A stretch of DNA of 64,000 nt from Streptomyces asoensis (GCF_013085465.1 NZ_CP049838.1:4774001-4838000); one strand, 5' to 3'. Shown: positions 19,878-28,653, counted from the stretch's first letter. The notes: generated by a model from the letters alone, not told the origin. Made by a program: numbers and translations.

Positions 19878-20938
19878 GCCACGCAGCAGCAGTAGCCGAC
19901 AAGTCCCCGAGCACGCTCCAGGGCGCCAGCCTCCCGCGGTGGTCCCCCTGGGCCATCGCCGCCGGTTCGCTCGTCCTCGCGATCGTCATCGGCCTCGCCG
20001 GCGGCCTGGACAGCAAGATCCAGTGGGGCCTGATCGCCGGTCTCCTCTTCGTCTTCGGCACCTTCGGCATCACCGCGAAGGTGGAAGGCCGCCGCCAGGC
20101 GAAGGACCGGGTGGCGACGAACCTGGTCTGGGTGGCGTTCATCCTGGCCGTGGTCCCGCTGGTCTCCCTCCTCTGGACGACGATCCAGCGCGGCGTGAAG
20201 GTCCTGGACGTCTTCTTCCTCACCCACTCCATGGGCGTGGTGGCGGACAGCGAGCCGGGCGGCGGTATCTACCACGCGATCCTCGGCAGCCTGGAGCAGG
20301 TGGGCCTGGCGACCGCGATCGGCGCCCCGATCGGCATCCTGACGGCGATCTACCTGGTGGAGTACGGCCGGGGCGCCCTGGCGAAGTCGGTCACGTTCTT
20401 CGTGGACGTCATGACGGGCATCCCGTCGATCGTCGCCGGCCTGTTCATCCTCAGCCTGATGCTGATGTTCGACATGCAGCCCTTCGGCTTCGCGGGCTCC
20501 CTCGCCCTGGCGATCCTGATGATGCCGGTCGTCGTACGCTCTACAGAGGAAATGCTGAAGCTGGTCCCGAACGAGCTGCGCGAGGCGTCCCTCGCCCTGG
20601 GCGTCCCGAAGTGGCGCACGATCCTGAAGGTGGTAGTCCCGACCTCGATCGGCGGCATCATCACGGGCGTGATGCTGGCGATCGCCCGTATCGCGGGCGA
20701 AACGGCGCCGGTGCTCCTCCTCGTCTTCGGAAACCCGTTCATCAACGCGAACCCCTTCGAGGGTGCGCAGGCGTCGCTGCCTCTGTACATCTACCAGCAG
20801 TACTCACAGAGCGCGGGTTCGACAGCGGCCTACGACCGCGCCTGGGCGGCGTCCCTCACACTGATCGCCTTCGTGATGATCCTGAACCTCGTGGCCCGCG
20901 GCATCGCCCGCTGGAAGGCCCCGAAGACCGGTCGCTGA
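19874..20938 (+). CDS. pstA: Phosphate ABC transporter permease PstA
   Basis: A 354-residue membrane subunit. It has the EAA loop [18 protein letters not shown] and the conserved [13 protein letters not shown] segment. Two extra hydrophobic stretches near the N-terminus (residues 25-65) precede the six-helix core, as in other actinobacterial PstA proteins. It is coupled to pstC by a four-base overlap and lies 71 bases before pstB. Confidence 0.95.
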   Translation: MSHAAAVADKSPSTLQGASLPRWSPWAIAAGSLVLAIVIGLAGGLDSKIQWGLIAGLLFVFGTFGITAKVEGRRQAKDRVATNLVWVAFILAVVPLVSLLWTTIQRGVKVLDVFFLTHSMGVVADSEPGGGIYHAILGSLEQVGLATAIGAPIGILTAIYLVEYGRGALAKSVTFFVDVMTGIPSIVAGLFILSLMLMFDMQPFGFAGSLALAILMMPVVVRSTEEMLKLVPNELREASLALGVPKWRTILKVVVPTSIGGIITGVMLAIARIAGETAPVLLLVFGNPFINANPFEGAQASLPLYIYQQYSQSAGSTAAYDRAWAASLTLIAFVMILNLVARGIARWKAPKTGR

Positions 20939-21009
20939 AGCAGCGATCCGCGGCTGCACCCTGCCGCACGGGACCCCCTCAGCGACTGACTGGAAGTGAA
21001 GTAGAGAAA

Positions 21010-21786
21010 ATGGCGAAGCGAATCGACGTAAGCGGACTGACCGCCTACTACGGATCCCACAAGGCGATCGAGGACATCTCGATGACGGTCGAACCGCGCT
21101 CGGTGACGGCCTTCATCGGCCCCTCCGGCTGCGGCAAGTCGACGTTCCTGCGCACGCTGAACCGTATGCACGAGGTGACGTCGGGCGGCCGGGTCGAGGG
21201 CAAGGTGCTCCTGGACGACGAGGACCTGTACGCAGCGGGCGTGGACCCCGTCTCGGTCCGCCGCGAGGTCGGCATGGTCTTCCAGCGCCCGAACCCGTTC
21301 CCCACCATGTCGATCTTCGACAACGTGGCGGCGGGCCTGCGGCTGAACGGCAGCTACAAGAAGGCGGAACTGGCAGACGTCGTCGAGAAGTCCCTCAAGG
21401 GCGCGAACCTCTGGAACGAGGTCAAGGACCGTCTGAACAAGCCCGGCTCGGGCCTGTCCGGCGGCCAGCAGCAGCGGCTGTGCATCGCGCGCGCCATCGC
21501 GGTGGAACCGAAGGTCCTGCTCATGGACGAGCCGTGCTCGGCCCTGGACCCGATCTCCACCCTGGCGATCGAAGACCTGATCGGCGAACTCAAGGAACGC
21601 TTCACGATCGTCATCGTGACGCACAACATGCAGCAGGCGGCGCGCGTCTCGGACCGCACGGCCTTCTTCAACCTGTCCGCCGTCGGCCAGCCCGGCAAGC
21701 TGATCGAGATCGACGACACGGAACGCATCTTCTCCAACCCGTCGGTCCAGGCAACAGAGGACTACATCTCAGGCCGCTTCGGCTGA
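21010..21786 (+). CDS. pstB: Phosphate ABC transporter ATP-binding protein PstB
   Basis: A 258-residue ATPase of the family's normal length. Walker A is [17 protein letters not shown], the signature [14 protein letters not shown], Walker [14 protein letters not shown], and the switch histidine [22 protein letters not shown] stretch precedes the ATG at 21010. It ends the pst operon; a long palindrome follows at 21850-21883. No phoU gene follows pstB here. A PhoU-like DUF47 protein is encoded nearby on the other strand. Confidence 0.96.
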   Translation: MAKRIDVSGLTAYYGSHKAIEDISMTVEPRSVTAFIGPSGCGKSTFLRTLNRMHEVTSGGRVEGKVLLDDEDLYAAGVDPVSVRREVGMVFQRPNPFPTMSIFDNVAAGLRLNGSYKKAELADVVEKSLKGANLWNEVKDRLNKPGSGLSGGQQQRLCIARAIAVEPKVLLMDEPCSALDPISTLAIEDLIGELKERFTIVIVTHNMQQAARVSDRTAFFNLSAVGQPGKLIEIDDTERIFSNPSVQATEDYISGRFG

Positions 21787-21849
21787 GCCGAACCCGCCTC
21801 CCCCAACCCCTCGCGGTGCTGCATGGCGGTGCCACCGCGAGGACGCAAA

Positions 21850-21883
21850 GGGCCCGCCCTCCCGGATCCGGGAGGGCGGGCCC
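21850..21883 (+). terminator. Terminator after pstB
   Basis: A perfect 34-bp palindrome centred on GGATCC can fold into a GC-rich hairpin 63 bases after the pstB stop. It is symmetric and could also stop read-through from the minus strand. Confidence 0.8.
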
Positions 21884-21956
21884 ACGCATATACCTCCGGC
21901 GGCTGAACCGGGGGGTGGGGCGAAGCCCCACAGAGAAACCAGTCCCCGAAACCCCC

Positions 21957-22345
21957 ACAGGGGTGCAGGGGACGCAGTCCCCACAGGGGTGCAGGGGACG
22001 GAGTCCCCGCCGGGGTCCGGGGCGGAGCCCCGTGGCGGGGACGCTCTCCCCACCGAGCCGGGTGGGCGGGTGGGCGAACACCCGGGTGCAGGGGACGGAG
22101 TCCCCGCCGGGGTCCGGGGCGGAGCCCCGTGGCGGGGACGCTCTCCCCACCGAGCCGGGTGGGCGGGTGGGCGAACACCCGGGGTGCAGGGGACGCAGTC
22201 CCCGCCGGGGTCCGGGGCGGAGCCCCGTGGCGGGAGCTGTCTCCCCACCGAGTCGGGCGGGCGGGCGGGCGAACACCCGGGGTCCGGGCGGAGCCCCGTG
22301 GCGGGGACGCTCTCCCCACCGAGTCGGGCGGGCGGGCGGGCAAGA
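21957..22345. repeat. GC-rich tandem repeat array between pstB and the Pit transporter gene
   Basis: A unit of about 97-98 bp is repeated: copies start near 21988, 22085 and 22183, and a fourth copy near 22276 lacks its first third. A short partial copy precedes them. Each unit carries two self-complementary motifs (around GGGGACGGAGTCCCC and GGGGCGGAGCCCCG) and a segment like CTCTCCCCACCGAG followed by GGGCGG tracts. All frames through it read as Pro/Arg/Gly-rich nonsense, and no gene is seen. It fills the gap between convergent genes. Confidence 0.85.
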
Positions 22346-22349
22346 CCCC

Positions 22350-23348
22350 CTACAGGAACGCCACGTTCACAACCCAGAACGCGCACGCAGCAACAAACCC
22401 CGCCGCCGGCATCGTGATGAACCACCCCAGAACAATGTTCTTGGCGACCCCCCACCGCACGGCATTGATCCGCTTCGTCGCCCCGACACCCATGATCGCC
22501 GAAGTGATCACATGCGTGGTCGAGATCGGAGCCTTGAACAGAAACGCCGTGGTGAACATGATCGACGCCCCGGTCGTCTCCGCGGCGAACCCCTGCGGCG
22601 GATCAAGCTCAATGATCTTCCGCCCAAGAGTCCGCATGATGCGCCACCCACCCGCATACGTCCCCAGCGAGAGCATCACCGCACAAGCGATCTTCACCCA
22701 CACCGGAATCGGATCGTCGGCCCCCTGCACATCGCCGATGACGAGCGCCATCACCACGATGCCCATCGTCTTCTGCGCGTCCTGGAGACCATGCCCCAGC
22801 GCCATACCCGCGGCGGAAACCGTCTGAGCGATCCGAAAGCCCCGCTTGGCCTTGTGCGGGTTGGACCGGCGGAACATCCACAGAATGGCCGTCATCACCA
22901 GATAGCCGACGATGAGCCCCACGACCGGCGAGACGAACATCGGGATGACGACCTTGTCGAGGACGCCGGACCAGATGACCTCCGTACCACCGGCGAGCGC
23001 CGCGCCCACCATGCCACCGAACAACGCGTGCGAGGACGACGAGGGAAGCCCGAAGTACCAGGTGACAAGGTTCCAGACGATCGCCCCGACCAGCGCGGCG
23101 AAGAGGATCCCCATCCCCTTCGAGCCGTCGGGCGTCTCGATCAGCCCCTTGCTGACGGTGTGCGCGACCCCACTCCCGAGGAACGCGCCGGCGAGGTTCA
23201 TCACCGCCGCCATGGCCAGCGCCGCCCGAGGCGTCAGCGCCCGAGTCGAAACGGACGTGGCAATAGCGTTCGCGGAGTCGTGAAAACCGTTCGTGTAAGT
23301 GAATCCGAGCGCAACGCCAATGGTCACGATCAGAGCAAAGGTGTCCAT
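22350..23348 (-). CDS. Low-affinity phosphate transporter, Pit family
   Basis: A 332-residue secondary transporter with about nine to ten hydrophobic segments and the two inverted PHO-4 signatures. The first is near residue 21 (GFHDSANAIATSVSTRAL) and the second near residue 280 (PISTTHVITSAIMGVG). A charged cytoplasmic loop around residue 165 (RRSNPHKAKRGF) separates the halves. It moves metal-phosphate into the cell when phosphate is plentiful, complementing the Pst system encoded convergently. It lies 7 bases after the DUF47 gene and is surely co-transcribed. From memory, S. coelicolor calls this pair pap-pitH1. Confidence 0.93.
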   Translation of the reverse strand: MDTFALIVTIGVALGFTYTNGFHDSANAIATSVSTRALTPRAALAMAAVMNLAGAFLGSGVAHTVSKGLIETPDGSKGMGILFAALVGAIVWNLVTWYFGLPSSSSHALFGGMVGAALAGGTEVIWSGVLDKVVIPMFVSPVVGLIVGYLVMTAILWMFRRSNPHKAKRGFRIAQTVSAAGMALGHGLQDAQKTMGIVVMALVIGDVQGADDPIPVWVKIACAVMLSLGTYAGGWRIMRTLGRKIIELDPPQGFAAETTGASIMFTTAFLFKAPISTTHVITSAIMGVGATKRINAVRWGVAKNIVLGWFITMPAAGFVAACAFWVVNVAFL

Positions 23349-23355
23349 TAAGGGC

Positions 23356-23976
23356 TCAGGACTCCTTGACCGCGATGGTCTCCACCGTGTTGGCCACGTG
23401 CTCGAAGGCGTCGGCGGCCTCCTCCAGCACATCCACGATCTGCTTCAGCTTGAGCACCTCGATGGCCTCGTACTTGCCGTTGAAGAGATGCGCGAGCAGC
23501 TTGCGATGGATCTGGTCGGCCTGGTTCTCGAGCCGGTTGACCTCGATCCAGTACTCGGTGAGGTTCGCCATGGTCCGCAGGTTCGGCATGGCCTCGGCCG
23601 TCAGCTCGGCCGCCCTCGCGAGCACCTCGATCTGCTGCTCGACACCCTTGGGCAGTTCCTCGACGTTGTAGAGGACGACCAGGTCGACGGCCTCCTCCAT
23701 GAAGTCCATGATGTCGTCGAGGGAGGACGCGAGGTTGTAGATGTCCTCGCGGTCGAAGGGCGTGATGAACGAGGAGTTCAGCTGGTGGAAGATCGCATGG
23801 GTGGCGTCGTCACCTGCGTGTTCCGCGGCCCGCATACGCTCTGCGATCTCGGCCCGGCCGGCGGGGTCCGCCCCGAGCAGTTCCATCAGGAGTTTCGAGC
23901 CCGTGACGATGTTGTCCGCGGATGCGGCGAACATGTCGTAGAAGCTCGTCTCCCTGGGGGTCAGACGAAAGCGCAC
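23356..23976 (-). CDS. DUF47 / PhoU-like protein paired with the Pit transporter
   Basis: A 206-residue all-helical protein of the DUF47 (TIGR00153) family, related to PhoU. It opens with RLTPRETSFYDMFAASADN and contains the acidic patch DREDIYNLASSLDDIMDFMEE, likely metal-binding as in PhoU. The GTG start is at 23976. It is the first gene of a two-gene operon with the Pit transporter and probably modulates transport through it. The operon is divergent from csoR; the CsoR operator lies 184 bases upstream, so copper control of this side cannot be excluded but is not expected. Confidence 0.92.
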   Translation of the reverse strand: MRFRLTPRETSFYDMFAASADNIVTGSKLLMELLGADPAGRAEIAERMRAAEHAGDDATHAIFHQLNSSFITPFDREDIYNLASSLDDIMDFMEEAVDLVVLYNVEELPKGVEQQIEVLARAAELTAEAMPNLRTMANLTEYWIEVNRLENQADQIHRKLLAHLFNGKYEAIEVLKLKQIVDVLEEAADAFEHVANTVETIAVKES

Positions 23977-24159
23977 GTGGGGTCCTCAGGATGCATCGGT
24001 TTCGGTCAGGCTGATGCTAGGCGCATCATCCGGCCACGGCTAATGGGCCGTCCACCAGTGTCGCCCATCGGACAGAGCGACCGGGAGGGGGGCGACCGAC
24101 CGGCGAGCGGGCGGCGAAGTCCCTGCTCGGGGCGTATACCCACCGAAGTTCGGTACGAT

Positions 24160-24176
24160 ATACCCAGTAGGGGTAT
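24160..24176. promoter_or_regulatory. CsoR operator upstream of csoR
   Basis: ATACCC (24160-24165), five bases, then GGGTAT (24171-24176): the G/C-tract inverted repeat bound by copper-sensing CsoR repressors. It lies 30 bases before the csoR start. A further ATACCC at 24136-24141 and a perfect ACCGAA-G-TTCGGT repeat (24142-24154) sit just upstream. Confidence 0.8.
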
Positions 24177-24206
24177 GTATGCGGAGCCGGAGCGCTGGAG
24201 GACACG

Positions 24207-24557
24207 ATGACGACCACAGAGGCCGGCGAACCCGTCGCCGAACCCGTCGCCGAACCGGACCACGCGCCCGGGACGGTCCACGGCTACCACAAGCAGAAGG
24301 ACGAACACCTCAAACGCCTGCGCCGCATCGAGGGCCAGATCCGCGGCCTCCAGCGCATGGTCGACGAGGACACCTACTGCATCGACATACTCACCCAGGT
24401 GTCCGCCTCCACCAAGGCCTTGCAGTCGTTCGCGCTCCAGCTCCTGGAGGAACACCTGCGCCACTGCGTCGCCGACGCGGCACTCAGGGGCGGCGACGAG
24501 ATCGACGCGAAGGTGGAAGAGGCGACAAAGGCCATCGGCCGCCTACTGCGCACCTGA
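24207..24557 (+). CDS. csoR: Copper-sensing transcriptional repressor CsoR
   Basis: A 116-residue helical repressor of the CsoR/RcnR family. The Cys-His-Cys copper site is visible: Cys in EDTYCIDIL, then His and Cys in EEHLRHCVAD. The conserved basic helix LKRLRRIEGQIRGLQRMV is the DNA-contacting region. The N-terminal ~25 residues are a Glu/Pro/Ala-rich extension. The ATG follows a GGAGG. The operator at 24160-24176 suggests autoregulation relieved by Cu(I). No copper chaperone or exporter gene is adjacent, so its other targets lie elsewhere. Its stop abuts the stop of the convergent small gene with no spacer. Confidence 0.94.
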   Translation: MTTTEAGEPVAEPVAEPDHAPGTVHGYHKQKDEHLKRLRRIEGQIRGLQRMVDEDTYCIDILTQVSASTKALQSFALQLLEEHLRHCVADAALRGGDEIDAKVEEATKAIGRLLRT

Positions 24558-24761
24558 TCAGCGCCCCGCGCCGGCCCCCGTCCCGGAGTCGCCCCCCGCC
24601 CGTTCCTCCCCCACCCGCAGCACCTGGTCGATGCTCTCGAGACTGAGCCGTTCCTCCCCGGCCGCCGAGGCGGCGATGATCAGCTCCCCGCACAGCTCGA
24701 TCTCGGCGAGGGCCTCGTGGTCCTGAACTGCCGTACCGCCGCCCGGAGCCACGCGCATCAC
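24558..24761 (-). CDS. Small conserved hypothetical protein
   Basis: A 67-residue protein, or 66 if the ATG at 24758 is used instead of the overlapping GTG at 24761; GGGACGAGG precedes both. The core HEALAEIELCGELIIAAS and SLESIDQVLRVG look like two amphipathic helices, and the ends are Gly/Ala-rich. I recall similar short proteins near csoR in other Streptomyces but know no function. It is convergent with csoR and directly adjoins it. The single Cys gives no clear metal site. Confidence 0.6.
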   Translation of the reverse strand: MMRVAPGGGTAVQDHEALAEIELCGELIIAASAAGEERLSLESIDQVLRVGEERAGGDSGTGAGAGR

Positions 24762-24888
24762 CTCGTCCCTGCCGTCACCGACTTCCTAGAGTAGGGAGCG
24801 CTATACACCGCGCGCATGGCACGGACGGGCTAGTCCTTGTGTCGACCCGGTGGCCGAAAATGCTCGTCCAGGCCCGCCCGGCACAGGC

Positions 24889-25758
24889 TCATTCCTCCGC
24901 GATCCGCCCCGCGTAGATGTCGGCGGCGGCCGGCAGCCGCACCTCGACGGGCGCCCCGAAGTCGTACAACAGGGTCGTGGAGGCCACCGCGACGGCCTCC
25001 TCCTGCTGCCCGTTCACAAAGCTGAACCGGTGCCGGACCTTACGGATGCGCCCCTCGTCGTCGAGGTAGACGTCGAACGGCACCCGCGCCGTGGCAAACC
25101 CTTTCGCCGCCGCCCGCAGCGCGTCCCGTCCGCCCGCCGACGCCTCGTCGGCGGCCACCGCCAGATCGGCGGTCCCGCGGTAGTGCCGCACCGCCGTCCC
25201 GGCCACCTCGGTCCTCCCCACGTACGTCGCCGTACGCGTCCCCCGCAGCACCTCGGCGGCGGCGAACGGATCGGTGGCCCCGCCGGTCACGAGGTTCCCG
25301 TCGGACAGGGCCGCCGTCTCCACCCGCACCCACTTGTCGTCCGGCACCCCGGCACCCCGGTTCTTCATGAACAGGGCCCCGGGCGCGAGGAGTTCGGTGA
25401 TGGGACGGTGATCACTGGTCCCGGCCGGATCCTGCGGCAGCAGCACCTTCAACTCACCGCGCTGCTTGCGGTAGTCGTACACGCCCTGGCCCCGGATGGT
25501 CACCCGGGTCCCGCCGGTGGCCATCTCCATCGACGTACGGGCCTTCGACGTGCCCGCCGCGACGAGGGTGTCGGCGGCGCGGTGCAACGTCTCGACGGGA
25601 TCGGCCGCCCGGCCGTCCTCCGCGGCGGCCCCGCCGGCGGAACACCCGGCGGCACCCGTACAGACTCCCGCCACGAGCCCCGCAAGGACCATCGCACCCA
25701 TCAGCCCGCGCCGACGCTCCGCCATGGCCTGTGCACCCCCAACCGGTACGTCCGTCAC
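24889..25758 (-). CDS. Putative lipoprotein, LppX/LolA-like fold
   Basis: A 289-residue exported protein. The hydrophobic signal ends with the lipobox GAAGC (Cys at residue 39 from the GTG at 25758; an ATG at 25725 would give a shorter signal peptide). The GTG is preceded by AGGAAG. The body has alternating beta-strand-like stretches (ARTSMEMATGGTRVTIRG, and later VPFDVYLDDEGRIRKVRHRF), the pattern of the LprG/LppX/LolA half-barrel that carries lipids in actinobacterial envelopes. No catalytic motif is seen. The assignment to that fold is by pattern only. Confidence 0.75.
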   Translation of the reverse strand: MTDVPVGGAQAMAERRRGLMGAMVLAGLVAGVCTGAAGCSAGGAAAEDGRAADPVETLHRAADTLVAAGTSKARTSMEMATGGTRVTIRGQGVYDYRKQRGELKVLLPQDPAGTSDHRPITELLAPGALFMKNRGAGVPDDKWVRVETAALSDGNLVTGGATDPFAAAEVLRGTRTATYVGRTEVAGTAVRHYRGTADLAVAADEASAGGRDALRAAAKGFATARVPFDVYLDDEGRIRKVRHRFSFVNGQQEEAVAVASTTLLYDFGAPVEVRLPAAADIYAGRIAEE

Positions 25759-25867
25759 GGGCTTCCTGTCGTTCCGGTTAACGACGGGTAAGTGCCGCCG
25801 TCACGCCGGTCCGAAGGCCTGCGACCGCCATGCGGGTTTACTGCCGATCCTGGGTACCGTTGTCCTT

Positions 25868-26038
25868 GTGACGCAGCAGGACGGATCGGCCCACCCCCGC
25901 ACCGAGGGGGAACACAGCACCACGACCGTCGAACAGGGCAGGTTCTGCCTGGCCCGCTGCACCTGCGGCTGGCGCGGCCCGGCCCGCAGGGCGAGAAGCA
26001 TGGCGAGAACGGACGGGGAGCTGCACACGGGCGGCTGA
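25868..26038 (+). CDS. Small Cys-containing conserved protein
   Basis: A 56-residue product starting at the GTG at 25868. The hallmark is FCLARCTCGWRGPARRARS, with three cysteines in C-x3-C-x-C followed by a Trp and Arg-rich helix, which could bind a metal. No ribosome site is seen. A TACCGT lies about 15 bases upstream, so the mRNA may be leaderless. It runs divergently from the lipoprotein gene. Related Streptomyces proteins with the same Cys-Trp core exist as far as I recall, with no function known to me. Confidence 0.55.
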   Translation: MTQQDGSAHPRTEGEHSTTTVEQGRFCLARCTCGWRGPARRARSMARTDGELHTGG

Positions 26039-26179
26039 CCGGCCGACACCGACCGCCCGACCGGCTGACGTCACCGTTCCGTCACCGCCGGACCCCGCTG
26101 GAACCCGTGGTCCCATGACCCCGTCTCGCTCCGTGAAGCCGCAAGGAGTCGACAGGCGGCCGAGGGAAGGCGCACGAAC

Positions 26180-27736
26180 ATGGAACGGCGTACGTTCATC
26201 ACGGGCGGCACGGCCGCGGTCGCGGCAGCGGCGACCGCGTGCAAGGCGAGCGGCGGCAGCGCGGACGCCTCCGCCCCGGCCACCGGGGGCAGCACCACGG
26301 CCCCCCTGACCACGACCAGCGTCGCCGCCCCCGCCAACTGGGCCGCACTCGCCCGCGACCTGGACGGCACCCTGGTCCGCCCCGGCGAGGCCTCCTGGGC
26401 CGCGGCCCGCCAGCTCTACAACACCCGCTTCGACAACCTCAAGCCGGCGGCGGTGGCGTACGTCGCCCACGCCGACGACATCCGCACGGTTCTGGCGTAC
26501 GCCCGCGCCCACAAGATCAAGGCCGCGATCCGCAACGGCGGCCACTCCTACGGCGGCTGGTCCTCGGGCGACGGCCGGCTGATCGTCGACGTCTCCAAGC
26601 TGAACCGGGTCCGGGCAAGCGGCACTTCGGCCGTGGTCGGCGCGGGTTCGAAGCTGATCGACGTCTACCGGGCGCTCGCCGCGAAGGGCGTGACGATCCC
26701 GGCGGGCTCCTGCCCGACGGTCGGCGTCTCCGGCCTGGTGCTGGGCGGCGGCCACGGCGTCGTCTCCCGTGCCTACGGCCTGACCTGCGACAGCCTCACC
26801 CGGGCCACGATCATCACCGCGGACGGCAAGCAGCTCACCGCCGACGCGACGACGAACAAGGACCTGTTCTGGGCCCTGCGCGGAGCCGGCAACGGCAACT
26901 TCGGCATCGTCACGGAGCTGGAGTTCAAGACCCACCCCGCGCCCCAGGCGGTGACGGGCTACCTCACCTGGCCCTGGTCGAAGGCGGCGGCGGTGGTGAA
27001 GGCCTGGCAGGAGTGGGGCCCGTCCCAGCCCGACGAGATCTGGTCCTCCCTCCACCTGGCGAACGCGACCGGCGGCACCCCCACCATCTCCGTCGCCGCG
27101 TTCTGCATCGGCACGTACGGCCAGCTCCAGAACGCGGTCGACCGCCTCGCGGACCGGGTGGGCGCCCCCGCGACGAACGTCTCCCTCCGCCGCCGTACGT
27201 ACGAGGCGGCGATGGAGATCTACGCCGGCTGCTCGTCGTTCTCCTCCGACGCCCAGTGCCATCTGCCGGGCTCCACGCCGGGCCGCTCCCCGCAGGGCGC
27301 GCTGGGCCGGGAGACGTACGCGGCCCGCTCGGACTTCTTCGACGTCTCGCTCTCGGCGGCGGGCATCCAGACCCTCCTCAAGCAGATGCAGTCGGTGCGG
27401 GGCGGCTCGGGCAGCATCGCCCTCACCGCGCTGGGCGGCGCGGTGAACCGGGTCTCGCCGACGGCCACGGCGTTCGTCCACCGCCGCTCGCGCATGCTGG
27501 CGCAGTACATCGGTGCATGGCGGGCCGGCACGACGGGGACGGCGGCCCAGTCCTGGCTGAACACGGCGCACAAGGCGATGGCCCCGTACGCCTCGGGCGC
27601 GGCCTATCAGAACTACGCGGACCCGACCCTCACGAACTGGCGCAAGGCGTACTACGGCGAGGCACTTCCGCGCCTGACGCAGCTGAAGAAGCAGTACGAC
27701 CCGAACGGCTTCTTCAGCTATCCCCAAGCCCTCTGA
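26180..27736 (+). CDS. Secreted FAD-linked oxidase (berberine-bridge-enzyme type)
   Basis: A 518-residue oxidoreductase. The N-terminus (MERRTFITGG) carries twin arginines and a hydrophobic stretch ending in ATAC, so it may be a Tat substrate and possibly a lipoprotein. The FAD_binding_4 domain shows RNGGHSYGGWSSGDGRL, whose His is the usual covalent flavin site, and GLVLGGGHGVVSRAYG. The C-terminal BBE segment ends YDPNGFFSYPQAL. GGAAGG lies about 10 bases before the ATG. Family members oxidise alcohols, sugars or pathway intermediates; no biosynthetic genes are adjacent, so the substrate is open. Confidence 0.9.
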   Translation: MERRTFITGGTAAVAAAATACKASGGSADASAPATGGSTTAPLTTTSVAAPANWAALARDLDGTLVRPGEASWAAARQLYNTRFDNLKPAAVAYVAHADDIRTVLAYARAHKIKAAIRNGGHSYGGWSSGDGRLIVDVSKLNRVRASGTSAVVGAGSKLIDVYRALAAKGVTIPAGSCPTVGVSGLVLGGGHGVVSRAYGLTCDSLTRATIITADGKQLTADATTNKDLFWALRGAGNGNFGIVTELEFKTHPAPQAVTGYLTWPWSKAAAVVKAWQEWGPSQPDEIWSSLHLANATGGTPTISVAAFCIGTYGQLQNAVDRLADRVGAPATNVSLRRRTYEAAMEIYAGCSSFSSDAQCHLPGSTPGRSPQGALGRETYAARSDFFDVSLSAAGIQTLLKQMQSVRGGSGSIALTALGGAVNRVSPTATAFVHRRSRMLAQYIGAWRAGTTGTAAQSWLNTAHKAMAPYASGAAYQNYADPTLTNWRKAYYGEALPRLTQLKKQYDPNGFFSYPQAL

Positions 27737-27775
27737 AAGCCGTCCCGAACCCTCTGAAGTCCTTGCCGTGCCGCC

Positions 27776-28486
27776 CTAGGCCGCGAGGTCCCGCTCCTCG
27801 GCGGCGGCCTCGGTCCGCGTGCCGGAGATGAGCCCGTCCCGCTGTCCGAGCCGGGCGGCCCGGCCGCGCACGACCCATCCGACCCGGGGCGACCGGTCGA
27901 CGGCCTTCAGCACCGGGGTGAGCAGCATGGAGGCGACGGGCGACAGCAGCAGGGCCACCGCGGTCCCGAGCGCGAACCCGCCGACGACGTCCGTCGGATA
28001 GTGCACACCCATGTAGATCCGGCAGAACCCCTCGAGCAGGGCGATCCCTATCCCGACGAGCCCGAACCTGCGGTGGGCGACGAACAGCCCGACGGCCATC
28101 GCCATCGTGAGGGTGGCGTGGTCGCTCACGAAGGAGTAGTCGGTCTTGCCGGAGACGAGCACCTCCAGCCCCTCATGGTCGAGGAAGGGCCGGGGCCGCT
28201 CCACGAATCCCCGTATGGGCACGTTCACCAGTACGGCGACGCCTGCGGCGAGCGGCGCCCAGATCAGGGCGGCGACGGAGGACGCGGCCTCCTCGGCCCC
28301 GCCGGGCCGCCGCCGGACTCCCCACCAGCACCACACGATCAGCAGCATCATGGCGAGCAGCAACCCGTACTCGCCCACGAACTCGACGGTCCGGTCGAGC
28401 CAGTGCGGAGCGTCCTTGGCCAGCCCGTTGATGTCATAGAGCAGGTCGACGTCGGGGTTCGACCCGGATTCGGCGAGTCCAGCCAT
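27776..28486 (-). CDS. PAP2-family membrane phosphatase
   Basis: A 236-residue membrane protein with six hydrophobic segments. The three PAP2 motifs are present: R-x6-RP in RGFVERPRP (Lys of the consensus replaced by Arg), S-x-H in SFVSDHAT, and R-x5-H in RIYMGVHYPTDVVGG. Such enzymes dephosphorylate undecaprenyl pyrophosphate or phosphatidic acid at the membrane. The ATG at 28486 follows GAAGGGG. A near-palindrome TGAATGATCACTCA at 28584-28597 lies about 100 bases upstream. It is convergent with the FAD oxidase. Confidence 0.87.
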   Translation of the reverse strand: MAGLAESGSNPDVDLLYDINGLAKDAPHWLDRTVEFVGEYGLLLAMMLLIVWCWWGVRRRPGGAEEAASSVAALIWAPLAAGVAVLVNVPIRGFVERPRPFLDHEGLEVLVSGKTDYSFVSDHATLTMAMAVGLFVAHRRFGLVGIGIALLEGFCRIYMGVHYPTDVVGGFALGTAVALLLSPVASMLLTPVLKAVDRSPRVGWVVRGRAARLGQRDGLISGTRTEAAAEERDLAA

Positions 28487-28653
28487 GGTGCTGCGGCCCC
28501 TTCGTCGTGATCTGCTCGGCGCACCTCACATGCGCCCGTCCAACAGGAACGCACGGCCCCGGTTGATACGTTCCACTCTCCACTGAATGATCACTCAGAC
28601 GTTATCGAAGAGAGATAGATCCCCGCAGCTCAGGGGCCAGGTGCGGGCACCCT

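Noticed and set aside
21957..22345. Repeat array considered as a CRISPR
   Set aside because: Units are about 97 bp and continuous. There are no short repeats with unique spacers and no cas genes.
21668..22455. Long Pro/Arg/Gly-rich frames across the pstB-Pit gap
   Set aside because: They arise from translating the 97-bp GC-rich repeats. All frames give similar low-complexity text, and none has a plausible start.
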